A program made the position numbers and the translations under genes. Positions 32,788 through 41,703 of a stretch of 46,017 nt of DNA are shown here, in pieces. The notes beneath the pieces were generated by a model. The model was not told the DNA's origin and made no database searches. It saw only the letters and a list, made by a program, of their open reading frames with translations. Origin of the DNA: an uncultured Oscillospiraceae bacterium (GTDB lineage: Bacteria > Bacillota > Clostridia > Oscillospirales > Oscillospiraceae); assembly GCA_947629915.1 (NCBI GenBank), contig CANRFN010000035.1, positions 1 through 46,017 of the forward strand. The letters are read 5' to 3'. Each line of letters starts with the position of its first letter. Positions within the stretch are counted from its first letter, which is position 1.

Positions 32788-33747
32788 ATGAACGAGAAGG
32801 CGGCGAAACCGAAGGGCCGCAGGGAAAAGCCCAAGAAGATCACTGGAAGCTGGAAGCACGACTTTCTCATGAACAAGTCGCTCTACATACTTGCGATTCC
32901 GGTCGTAGCATTTTTCCTGATCTTCAACTACCTGCCCATGGCAGGCCTGGTGATGGCCTTCGAGAATTTCAAGCCGGCCCTGGGCATCTTCAAGAGCCAA
33001 TGGGTGGGACTCCAGAACTTCAAGGACTTCTTCATGGGTCCTAACTTCCTGACGATCCTGCGCAACACACTGGTGATCAGCCTTCTGAACCTGGCTATCG
33101 CATTCCCGCTGTCCATCATCTTCGCCCTGCTGCTGAACGAGATGAACATCCTCTGGGTGAAGAAGATCACCCAGACCGTGAGCTACATGCCCTACTTCAT
33201 CTCCATCGTGGTCCTGTGCGGCCTGGTCACCGAGTTCTGCTCCTCCCAGGGCGTCATCACCAACCTGCTGGTCTCCCTCTTCCACATTCCCCGTGAGAAC
33301 CTGCTCACCAACCCGGACTACTTCTGGGCCATCAACCTGATCTCAGACATCTGGCAGAACCTGGGGTACAGCTCCATCATCTTTGTGGCGGCCATCACCT
33401 CGGTGAACCAGGACTACCACGAGGCGGCGGCACTGGACGGAGCCAACCGGTTCCAGCGGGTATGGCACGTCACCATTCCCTCTATCATGCCCACCATCGT
33501 CACCATGCTGATTCTCAAGTGCGGCACCCTGCTGAACGTGGGCTTCGAGAAGATCCTGCTGCTGTACAACCCCAGCATTTACTCCACCGCAGACGTCATC
33601 AGCTCCCATGTACAGCGCCTCGGCATCGGCCAGGCACAGTACGGCTACGCCACAGCAGTGGGCCTCTTCAACTCCGTGGTGGGAACCATCCTGCTGTTCG
33701 CATCCAACCACATCAGCCGCAAGTATGCGGAGACCTCCATTGTCTGA
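32788..33747 (+). CDS. ABC transporter permease, LplB type
   Basis: 319 residues with a basic cytosolic start and six membrane helices; the permease EAA loop is visible (YHEAAALDGANRFQRVWHVT), with the Gly that contacts the ATPase. AGGAGGAG precedes the ATG. LplB/YteP-type permeases belong to the CUT1 sugar importers for large oligosaccharides and complex glycans. It is the first gene of a permease-permease-binding protein operon (gap of 15 bp to the next). No ATPase gene is present, so a shared MsmK/UgpC-like ATPase is expected elsewhere. Confidence 0.94.
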   Translation: MNEKAAKPKGRREKPKKITGSWKHDFLMNKSLYILAIPVVAFFLIFNYLPMAGLVMAFENFKPALGIFKSQWVGLQNFKDFFMGPNFLTILRNTLVISLLNLAIAFPLSIIFALLLNEMNILWVKKITQTVSYMPYFISIVVLCGLVTEFCSSQGVITNLLVSLFHIPRENLLTNPDYFWAINLISDIWQNLGYSSIIFVAAITSVNQDYHEAAALDGANRFQRVWHVTIPSIMPTIVTMLILKCGTLLNVGFEKILLLYNPSIYSTADVISSHVQRLGIGQAQYGYATAVGLFNSVVGTILLFASNHISRKYAETSIV

Positions 33748-33762
33748 GAGGGGGAGAATACC

Positions 33763-34656
33763 ATGATCGAACGCAACACACCGTCCAGAGTTCTTTTCTG
33801 CATCCTCAACTACGGCCTGATGATCGGCTTCGGCTTTCTCTGTGTCCTGCCGTTCTGGCATGTGCTCATGTGCTCCATCAGCGACCCCAGACTGCTCATG
33901 GGCAACGCCGGCCTGGTGCTGTGGCCCCTGGGCAAACCCACTCTGGAGGGCTATAAGCTGGTTCTCCACAATCCAGACATCTGGACCGGCTATCTCAACA
34001 CCTTCATCTATGTGATCGCCACCGCCGTTGTGGGCACCGTCTTCACCGCCCTCGCCGGCTATCTGGTGTCCCGGAAGAACTTCAAACTGGCAAAGCCGCT
34101 GGCCCTCTTTATCATGTTCACCATGATCTTCAGCGGCGGCACAATTCCCCTCTACATGGTGGTCCGCAACCTGGGCATGCTGAACACCCGCTGGTCCATC
34201 ATCATCCCCTCCCTGATGAACGCGTACTACGTCATCATGATGAAATCCGCCTTTGAACAGATCTCCCCGGCCTACGAGGAGGCGGCGCGGATCGACGGGG
34301 CCAAGCCTCTCACCATCCTCTTCAAGGTTCTGCTGCCCATGGTGATGCCCACCATGGTGGTGATCATCATGTTCACGGTGATCATGCAGTGGAACTCCTG
34401 GTACCAGGCGTCCATCTACCTGCCCAAGATGAGAAATCTCTGGCCGCTGCAGCTGTTCATGCGGGAGGTGCTCATCAACAACGACACGTCCCGGATCGTC
34501 ACCTCCGGCAGCGAGGCCAACGCCATGGTAAACATGACCGGCAACCTGGTGAAGTACTGCGTCACCGTGGTTGGCACCGCCCCCATTCTGTTGGCCTATC
34601 CCTTCGCCCAGAAGTACTTCGTCAAGGGCGTCACCATGGGCGGCGTAAAAGAGTGA
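33763..34656 (+). CDS. ABC transporter permease, LplC/YtcP type
   Basis: 297 residues and six helices, with the EAA motif (YEEAARIDGAKPLTILFKVL). It pairs with the LplB-type permease to form the membrane channel. GAGGGGGAG lies upstream of the ATG. The C-terminus (QKYFVKGVTMGGVKE) is the standard end of this family. Confidence 0.94.
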   Translation: MIERNTPSRVLFCILNYGLMIGFGFLCVLPFWHVLMCSISDPRLLMGNAGLVLWPLGKPTLEGYKLVLHNPDIWTGYLNTFIYVIATAVVGTVFTALAGYLVSRKNFKLAKPLALFIMFTMIFSGGTIPLYMVVRNLGMLNTRWSIIIPSLMNAYYVIMMKSAFEQISPAYEEAARIDGAKPLTILFKVLLPMVMPTMVVIIMFTVIMQWNSWYQASIYLPKMRNLWPLQLFMREVLINNDTSRIVTSGSEANAMVNMTGNLVKYCVTVVGTAPILLAYPFAQKYFVKGVTMGGVKE

Positions 34657-34714
34657 TCTGCGGCATATGCCGATGAAAATGAATCCACATCATCTATTTT
34701 CTAGGAGGTAAATC

Positions 34715-36460
34715 ATGAAAAAGAGAATCATTGCCCTGCTTCTGTGCCTCGTCCTCATGGCTTCTTTCCTGGCCGGCTGTGGCGGAGACAACAGCGAAGG
34801 CGGCACCCCCACCAACAACAGCAGTTCCACCCAGAACACCCCTGCCGGCAACGGCGGCGAGGAGAACAAGACCCCGGAAAACAATGGCGACACCCCTGCC
34901 GTGGACACCAGCGAGCCCATCACCGTCTCCATCTTCCAACAGGCGGATGACGTCACCATGGACGAGGTGGAGAACAACCCGGTCACCCTGTACTGGGAGA
35001 AGATGTTCAACATCGACATCCAGTGGCAGTTCCCACCCCAGGGCAGTGAGCAGGAGCAGCTCACCATGATGCTGGGCACCGGAGACTACACCGAGGTCAT
35101 GAATCTCAGCTTCAGCCAGGAGAATCTGCCGAGCCTGTACCAGGACGGCGTGATCTGGGAGCTGTCCCCCTACCTGGAGCAGTATGCCCCCAACTACTAC
35201 GCCTATCTGAACGACCCCGCCAACGCCGATGTGCGCTCCATCCTCTACGATGATGACGGCCACATCTACAACATGGCCACCGTGCAGGAGCACCCCATGG
35301 CCTGGGGCGGCTTCGTCTATCGCCGGGACATCCTGGACACCATGACCGGCGGCAACATCGCCTTCCCCTCCGGCAACAGCGAGCCCACCACCATTGAGGA
35401 TATGGACTACATGCTGGGCCTGATGAAGCAGTACTTTGACAACGCCGGCATGGCAGTGAGCGCACCGCTCATCATCCCCTCTGTGGGCTATGTGAGCACC
35501 GGCGAGTTCCTGAACGGCTTCGGCATCGGCGCCCTGGAGTATCTGGACAACGGCACCGTGAAGTTCGGCCTCTGCGAGGACAAGTTCTACAACTACCTCG
35601 TGAAGATGAAAGAGTGGTTCGACAAGGGCTACCTGTATGCAGACTTCGCCAGCCGCACCCAGGACATGTTCTTCCTGCCCAACACGGAGCTCACCTACGG
35701 CGGCGCCGCAGGCTGCTGGTACGGCCTCACCGCCAATCTGGGCGGCGCCATGTCCATCCCGGACTACGGTCTCTTCATGGACGTGCAGCCCATGGCCGCC
35801 CCGGCAGACACCGCTAACGGCGTGGACACCCCTCTGGGCATCCTGCTGGACTCCGGCCGGACCCAGGCCAACTCCGGCTTCGCCTTCTCCAAGGCCTGCA
35901 GCGAGGAAAAACTGATCCGGCTGCTCTCCGCCTTTGACTGGTTCTTCACCGAGGAGGGCGCCATCACCCGCACCATGGGTCTCTCCGCCGAACAGGGCGC
36001 GGCAGACTATAAGCTCTATTCGGAACAAGGCATGACGGACGGCGCCCGCAAGAACGGCACCCGGGAGTGGACCGATTTCGTCCAGCACGAGTATACCGAT
36101 GATAACGTTCCCAATGTGGACCGCATGCCCGGTATCTCCATTCAAATGCCCCCCAGAGACACCCAGTTGGTGGACGGCGTGAGCTATGAAGAGATCGGCG
36201 ATGAGGTCTGGACCAAGTACGGCAACGCCAACACCTATCCCCTCACCATCACCCTCTCCCCGGAGGACAACACCCGGGCCACCACCCTGCAGACCCAGAT
36301 CACAGACTATGCCAACAGCATGATCGTGAAGTTCATCATGGGCCGGGAGGAGCTCACCCCGGAGAGCTTCAAGGCCTATCAGGACCAGATCCACGCCCTG
36401 GGTGTGGACGAGTACATCGCCCTCAAGCAGGCGGCGTACGATGCCTTTATCACCCGCTGA
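34715..36460 (+). CDS. Extracellular solute-binding lipoprotein (LplA type)
   Basis: 581 residues. Signal peptide with lipobox FLAGC (Cys22), an Asn/Thr/Pro-rich linker (25-70), then a large two-lobed binding protein of the family 1 / LplA type, longer than usual maltose-binding proteins (about 400), as is normal for this group. It captures oligosaccharides at the outer membrane face and hands them to the two permeases. TAGGAGGT lies about 8 nt before the ATG. Ligand unknown; the neighbouring enzymes point to beta-glucan or hemicellulose fragments. Confidence 0.94.
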   Translation: MKKRIIALLLCLVLMASFLAGCGGDNSEGGTPTNNSSSTQNTPAGNGGEENKTPENNGDTPAVDTSEPITVSIFQQADDVTMDEVENNPVTLYWEKMFNIDIQWQFPPQGSEQEQLTMMLGTGDYTEVMNLSFSQENLPSLYQDGVIWELSPYLEQYAPNYYAYLNDPANADVRSILYDDDGHIYNMATVQEHPMAWGGFVYRRDILDTMTGGNIAFPSGNSEPTTIEDMDYMLGLMKQYFDNAGMAVSAPLIIPSVGYVSTGEFLNGFGIGALEYLDNGTVKFGLCEDKFYNYLVKMKEWFDKGYLYADFASRTQDMFFLPNTELTYGGAAGCWYGLTANLGGAMSIPDYGLFMDVQPMAAPADTANGVDTPLGILLDSGRTQANSGFAFSKACSEEKLIRLLSAFDWFFTEEGAITRTMGLSAEQGAADYKLYSEQGMTDGARKNGTREWTDFVQHEYTDDNVPNVDRMPGISIQMPPRDTQLVDGVSYEEIGDEVWTKYGNANTYPLTITLSPEDNTRATTLQTQITDYANSMIVKFIMGREELTPESFKAYQDQIHALGVDEYIALKQAAYDAFITR

Positions 36461-36489
36461 TCGTCAATTCCAAACCGTTTTCTCCTCCC

Positions 36490-36523
36490 AAAAGGCGCCG
36501 CTCCCGCGGGGGCGGCGCCTTTT
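36490..36523 (+). terminator. Terminator after the binding-protein gene
   Basis: AAAAGGCGCCGC (36490-36501) pairs with GCGGCGCCTTTT (36512-36523). The GH3 gene starts 34 bp later without a visible promoter, so partial readthrough would supply it, giving high binding-protein and lower enzyme expression. Confidence 0.85.
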
Positions 36524-36556
36524 CCAAACGGCAACTGCAGAAAGGAGAGTCGCCCG

Positions 36557-38962
36557 ATGAAAAAATGGACGAGAGCCCTCTATCAACCCAATCTGCCCCT
36601 CACCCCGGAAGGGTTTGTTACCGCCAGCCGGGAGCATATCGCCCTCAGCCGGCGGGCCGCCCGGGAGGGGGCGGTGCTGCTGAAAAACGAAAACAACCTG
36701 CTGCCCCTGGACCCCGCCGCTCCGGTGGCGGTGTTCGGAAAGGGGTGTGCAGACTATGTGAAAGGCGGAGGCGGCAGCGGAGACGTCACCGTGGCCTATG
36801 TGCACACGCTGCTGGACGGCATGGCAGCCCTGCAGGTCCCCGTCTTCTCCCCCCTCACAGACTTCTACAAAACCTATGTCTCCCATGCCCTGGAGAGCGG
36901 CGCCCTGCCCGGCATGATGCCGGAGCCGGTGGTGCCCAAGGAGCTCTTTGCCGCCGCCCAGGCCCATGCAGACACCGCGATTCTGGTGCTCTCCCGGTTC
37001 TCCGGAGAGGGCTGGGACCGGTCCAACGTGCTGTACCAGAACCCGGACAACCCCTGGGAGGACGAGAGCACCCTGCCGAAACAGGCGGGGGAGATCTTCG
37101 GCAGCTCAGACTGGTATCTCAGTACAGAAGAGAAGGCCCTGTTGGAGCGGATTGTGTCCAGCTTCCCCCGGGTGGCGGTGGTGCTCAACGTGGGCGGCGG
37201 CATGGATGTGCGCCCCTTTGCAGAAGACCCCCGGGTATCCTCCCTCCTCCTGGCCTATCAAGGTGGCATGGAGGGAGGAGATGCCATGGCGGAGCTGCTC
37301 TTCGGCCTGGACAACCCCTGCGGCAAACTCCCGGACACCCTGGCCAGGGACCTCACAGACTACCCCTCCACCGCCCACTTTATGGACTCCCCCTGGTATG
37401 TGGACTACAGCGAGGACGTGTACATGGGGTATCGGTACTTTGAGACCATACCCGGGGCCGCGGAGAAGGCGCTCTATCCCTTCGGCTACGGCCTGAGCTA
37501 CACCTCCTTCCAGATCACCCCGGTGGCCGCAGTCGAGCAGGACGGCGTGCTCACCTTCCAGGCAGAGGTTTCCAACACCGGCAGCCGGCCCGGCAAGGAG
37601 GTGGTGCAGCTCTATTACGCCGCCCCGGACGGCATGATACAGAAGCCCGCACGGGTTCTGGCGGCCTTCTGCAAGACAAAGCTGCTCGCCCCCGGGGAAT
37701 CGGAGACCGTAACCCTCTCCCTCCCGGTGTCCCAGATGGCCTCTTTTGACGACACCGATACGGTGGAGCGCTCTGCCTGGTTCCTGGAGAAGGGGACCTA
37801 TCACTTCTACCTGGGCGGCTCCGTCCGGGACGCCGTCCTTCTGGACTACGGATACACCCTGGAGGAGACGGTGATCACCCAGTGGGTCTCCGATGTGCTG
37901 GCCCCCTCCAGGCTGAAAGAGCGCCTGCTGGCAGACGGCACCTATGAGCCGGTCCCCCGGGGCGCCGATCACGACCCCAACGAGAACGCCCTGGAGCGGC
38001 TTCCCGCCAGTGCCAATCTGGCAGCAGCCCCCGCCGCCCGGGCCAGAGACCGGTATTTTCTCTTTCAGCCCTATGCGGGCACGCCCCTGGCAGACGTGGC
38101 CTCCGGGAAGGCAACCCTGGACGACTTCCTGGCCCAGCTGCCGGTGAAGGACCTGATCCACCTGCTGGGCGGCCAGCCCAACGTGTCCGTGTCCAACACC
38201 TTCGGCATCGGCAACCTGCCGGAGTACGGGGTGCCCACCCTCACCACCGCAGACGGGCCGGCGGGGCTGCGCCTGGAGCGGGACACCGGCCTCACCGCCA
38301 CGGCCTGGCCCTGCGCCACCCTTCTGGCGGCCACCTGGGATGCAGAACTGGTCCGGGAAGTGGGGTCTGCGGCTGCGGCAGAGGTGAAGGAGAACAACAT
38401 CTCCGTCTGGCTGGCCCCGGCGATCAACCTGCACCGCAACCCCATGTGCGGCCGCAACTTCGAGTACTGGTCTGAGGACCCGCTGCTCTGCGGCAAGCTG
38501 GCGGCATCCATGGTCCGGGGCATCCAATCTCAGAACGTGGCCGCCACGGTGAAGCACTTTGCCTGCAACAACAAGGAGACCAACCGGAGAGACCTGGACT
38601 CCCGGGTGAGCCAGCGGGCCCTGCGGGAGCTGTACCTGAAGGCCTTCGAGATCGTGGTGAGAGAGGCAGACCCCTGGGCCATCATGTCCTCATACAACAT
38701 CGTAAACGGCCAGCGGGCCTCGGAGAGCCACGATCTGCTCACAGACATCCTGCGCAAGGACTGGGGCTACCGCGGCCTCGTGATCACGGACTGGTGGAAC
38801 AATGGCGAGCAGTACAAAGAGATCCTGGCCGGCAGCGACGTGAAAATGGCCACCGGCTTCCCGGAACGGGTCCGGATGGCCATGGACCGGGGTCTTCTCC
38901 CGCGAGACAAACTGGAACGCAGCGCCCGGCGGGTGCTGGAGCTCATTCTGAAGATAGACTGA
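36557..38962 (+). CDS. GH3 beta-glycosidase with permuted domain order
   Basis: 801 residues (AAAGGAGAG before the ATG). The usual C-terminal alpha/beta domain comes first (REGAVLLKNENNLLPL, about 35-300), then a fibronectin-III-like domain (about 310-430), and the catalytic (alpha/beta)8 domain last (about 540-800: TTADGPAGLRL, KHFACNNKETNRR). The likely nucleophile is Asp745 in VITDWWNNG. Such an inverted order is known from Butyrivibrio and Ruminococcus beta-glucosidases. No signal peptide, so it is cytosolic. Likely beta-glucosidase or beta-xylosidase acting on imported oligosaccharides. Confidence 0.92.
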   Translation: MKKWTRALYQPNLPLTPEGFVTASREHIALSRRAAREGAVLLKNENNLLPLDPAAPVAVFGKGCADYVKGGGGSGDVTVAYVHTLLDGMAALQVPVFSPLTDFYKTYVSHALESGALPGMMPEPVVPKELFAAAQAHADTAILVLSRFSGEGWDRSNVLYQNPDNPWEDESTLPKQAGEIFGSSDWYLSTEEKALLERIVSSFPRVAVVLNVGGGMDVRPFAEDPRVSSLLLAYQGGMEGGDAMAELLFGLDNPCGKLPDTLARDLTDYPSTAHFMDSPWYVDYSEDVYMGYRYFETIPGAAEKALYPFGYGLSYTSFQITPVAAVEQDGVLTFQAEVSNTGSRPGKEVVQLYYAAPDGMIQKPARVLAAFCKTKLLAPGESETVTLSLPVSQMASFDDTDTVERSAWFLEKGTYHFYLGGSVRDAVLLDYGYTLEETVITQWVSDVLAPSRLKERLLADGTYEPVPRGADHDPNENALERLPASANLAAAPAARARDRYFLFQPYAGTPLADVASGKATLDDFLAQLPVKDLIHLLGGQPNVSVSNTFGIGNLPEYGVPTLTTADGPAGLRLERDTGLTATAWPCATLLAATWDAELVREVGSAAAAEVKENNISVWLAPAINLHRNPMCGRNFEYWSEDPLLCGKLAASMVRGIQSQNVAATVKHFACNNKETNRRDLDSRVSQRALRELYLKAFEIVVREADPWAIMSSYNIVNGQRASESHDLLTDILRKDWGYRGLVITDWWNNGEQYKEILAGSDVKMATGFPERVRMAMDRGLLPRDKLERSARRVLELILKID

Positions 38963-38979
38963 GACCCAAAAAGCAATCC

Positions 38980-39026
38980 AAAAGACCTCCGCCCCCGGCG
39001 CTGTACGCCGGGGGCGGAGGTCTTTT
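38980..39026. terminator. Bidirectional terminator between the two GH3 genes
   Basis: A perfect 21-bp stem (38980-39000 with 39006-39026) with AAAA and TTTT ends, between convergent genes. Confidence 0.95.
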
Positions 39027-39053
39027 GTTCTCTGTGCTCTATTCTCGGACAGG

Positions 39054-41687
39054 TTAGGCAGACGTCTGCATCCGCTCCAGACGGAGGAGCGCCCGGACAA
39101 GCCGTAGCACATTCTCCTGCAGCTGTCCCAGGGGAAGGCGGCCATCCGAGACCCCCTTCTCCAGCATCCGGACATAGGTGTCGTCCAGGCTGCCGGGGGT
39201 GATCCATCAGTTTCCCGCAGCAGCCATCTCCACCGGGTCTGTGGAGTCGTAGGAGTTCCAGTCCGTCATCACAAAGCCGGAGAAGCCGCATTCCTCGAAG
39301 AGCATGCCCTGGATGAGCTCGGGATCGCAGGAGGTGAACAGCCCGTTCACTCCGTTGTAGCTCGTCATGACGGACACCGGCTCATGGACCTCCAGGGCGT
39401 AGGCAAAGGCCCGGAAGTAGAGCTCCCGAATGGCCCGCCGGGAGAGAATGCTCTGGTTCCGCTTGCGCCCGGTCTCCGCGTTGTTGCAGATGAGGTGCTT
39501 GTAGCAGCCGCCCACGCCAGTGCTCTCCAGCCCCCGGCAGTATGAACCCGCCAGGGCGCCGGCCAGATACGGGTCCTCGGAGAAGTACTCCGGCTGCCGG
39601 CCGCAGAGAGGGCTCCGGTGGAGGTTCATGCCGGGGGCCAGGATGATCTGAATTCCCAGCTCTCTGGCCTCCTCTCCGATCACCCGCCCCACCTGTGCCA
39701 GAAGATCCAAGTCAAAGGAGGCGGCCAGGGTGGCACCGGAGGGCATGCCGATGTTGGCCTCGCGGAGGTTCACCCCGCTGTTGCCGTCCGCCACAATCAT
39801 CTCCGGCAAGTCCAGCCCCTCCGCCTGGAAGAGCCGCCCCGCCTCGCCCCGGGCGTCCACCCGCCAGCCGTGGCCGGCGCAGACCATAAGCCGGGCCAGG
39901 GTGTGGACATCCATGTTGCCCACGAATTCTGCCAAAAGGGATTCGTCCGTCTGCACATCCCGGAAGGTGAGATGTCTCTCGGAGCGGGGCAGTTCCGGGT
40001 GGAAAAAGCGCTCCACCCCCTGCCGTTTCGGAGACAGGCCGCGGGCGTGCTCCACAACGCCGGACAGCTGTCCTGCGGACTCACCGTGCCCCGGGTCTCT
40101 CTGGGTGAGGGGGACAAAGGGCACATTGGGCCGCATTCTCCCCCTGGCCTTCCGGACAATCCGGTCTGCAGGCAATTCAAACGCGCCGATCTCCGCGGCC
40201 TCCCGGACAGAGCCGCCCAGATAGACCGTGTACGTCCCACCGAAGGCCACATAGGCGCCCCGGGAGACGTCGTAGCTGGCGAGGCGGGACAGCGGGATGT
40301 CCAGGGAGATCTGGACTTCCTCGCCCGGTATGAGCAGCTTTGTCTTTGCAAAAGCCGCCAGCTCTCGGGCCGGCTGCTCCAGGGCATCGTCCGGCTTGGA
40401 GAGGTAGATCTGGACCACCTCCCGGCCGGGAACCTCCCCGATATTTTGCACCTGGACGGAGGAGTGCAGCACGTCATTCTCAAAGGAGAGAGACAGGCAG
40501 CTGCGCTGGAAGCAGGTGTATGATAGGCCGTGGCCGAAGGGATAACCGCGCCGGTCCGCCTGGGGGAAGGTCTCAAAGTACCGGTACCCCAGGTAGATGT
40601 TCTCCTCGTATACGGTGTTCAGCCAGACATGGCTGTCTGCGGGGATCCGGGGCCGGCCGTCCCCGCACTGGTAGAAGTTGCGGGACACCGGGTTGTCCTC
40701 ATAGTGGATGGGCCAGGTGTCCGGGAGATGGCCGGAGGGATTCACCCGCCCGGTGAGCACGTCCATCAGCGCCGGCCCCGCCAGCATGCCGCCGAAGCCG
40801 CTGTACACCAGGGCGTCCACGGCATATCGGGACACAAAGTTCAAATCGATGGGGTATCCCACGTTGAGGACCACGGCGAGCTTGTCGAAATGGGTGCGCA
40901 GGGCCGCCAGCAGATCCTCCTCCGCCCGGGTGAGGTGCCCCTCCCCGGGCAGGGTGCTGTTGTCCATGTTCTCCCCGGAGAACCGGGACAGCACCAGCAC
41001 TGCGGTATCCGATTGGGCCCGTGCCGCCTGGAGCAGATCCTCCGGCGGCACCGCATCGGTCCAGCGGAAGTGCTGGCAGAGGTCCTCGTTCAGGGGATAT
41101 GCCCTCTCCTGCCGGGCCGCCTCCACCAGCCCCACCGCGTACCGGGGCGTGATTTTCCCCGCCCCCACGGCGCAGAGTCGAAAGGCGTACATTCCGGCGC
41201 CGAAGAGATTCAAAGTGCCCGGCTGCAGAGGCAGGGTATTGCGTTCGTTCTTCATCAGGACGATGCCGTCTTGGGCCGCCTGCAGGGCCACGGCCTCGTG
41301 GGCGGCGTACTGGGGCAGCGGTTCCGCCTTGGGTTTCGTCTGGACAGTGAGGGAGACCGGTTCCATTACATTGCCCTCGGTATCCCGAAAGCCCTGGATC
41401 TGTACCGTAATCTGCTGTCCATAGGTGCAGAGCACCCCGGTGAGCCGGAGAGCCAGCCAGGACACGGGCTGCCCCTCGATGCTGGACACGCAGACTTTAG
41501 CCGGGATGGGGCGGCCCGCCGTGGCGGCGGTGCCGCCCGCTTCAGACATGGGTTTCGTAAAGGGCAGCACAGCGCAGCCCTCCAGCCGCCTGTCCCACAT
41601 GACCATCTGGTCATCCGGATCATTGAAATCGTAGAGCAGCGGCTGGGAGAGGTCCCAGGCCAGCTCCGGCAGTTCGGGTGGGTTCAT
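39054..41687 (-). pseudogene. Second permuted GH3 beta-glycosidase, interrupted by an in-frame TGA
   Basis: From ATG 41687 (GGAGG upstream, 16 nt after the GH2 stop) the frame encodes an N-terminal accessory segment (about 1-120), the alpha/beta domain (about 130-350), the FN3-like domain (380-490) and the catalytic barrel, with the nucleophile in FVMTDWNSYD. A TGA at 39209-39207 stops it at AAAGN (826 residues), but the same frame continues for 50 codons (WITPGSLDDTYVRMLEKGV to ERMQTSA) to TAA at 39056-39054, exactly the expected GH3 barrel end. So either a recent nonsense mutation or readthrough. The stop lies after the nucleophile, so the truncated protein might fold poorly. Fourth gene of the minus-strand glycosidase operon. 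Confidence 0.8.
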
Positions 41688-41703
41688 GCACCTGCCTCCG
41701 CAG

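Noticed and set aside
34694..36394. Long minus-strand ORF opposite the solute-binding protein gene (566 codons)
   Set aside because: It mirrors a clear lipoprotein gene. Its composition is the His/Val/Gly-rich pattern produced by reading GC-rich genes backwards, and it has no ribosome site. Other long antisense frames (3080-4252, 37106-38557, 42187-44076) were dropped for the same reason.
39054..39209. Reassignment of UGA as a sense codon in this organism
   Set aside because: TGA ends many clear genes here (yhaM, aldo/keto reductase, GH2 and others) at the expected protein ends, so a general recoding is excluded. The two internal TGAs are better explained by nonsense mutations.
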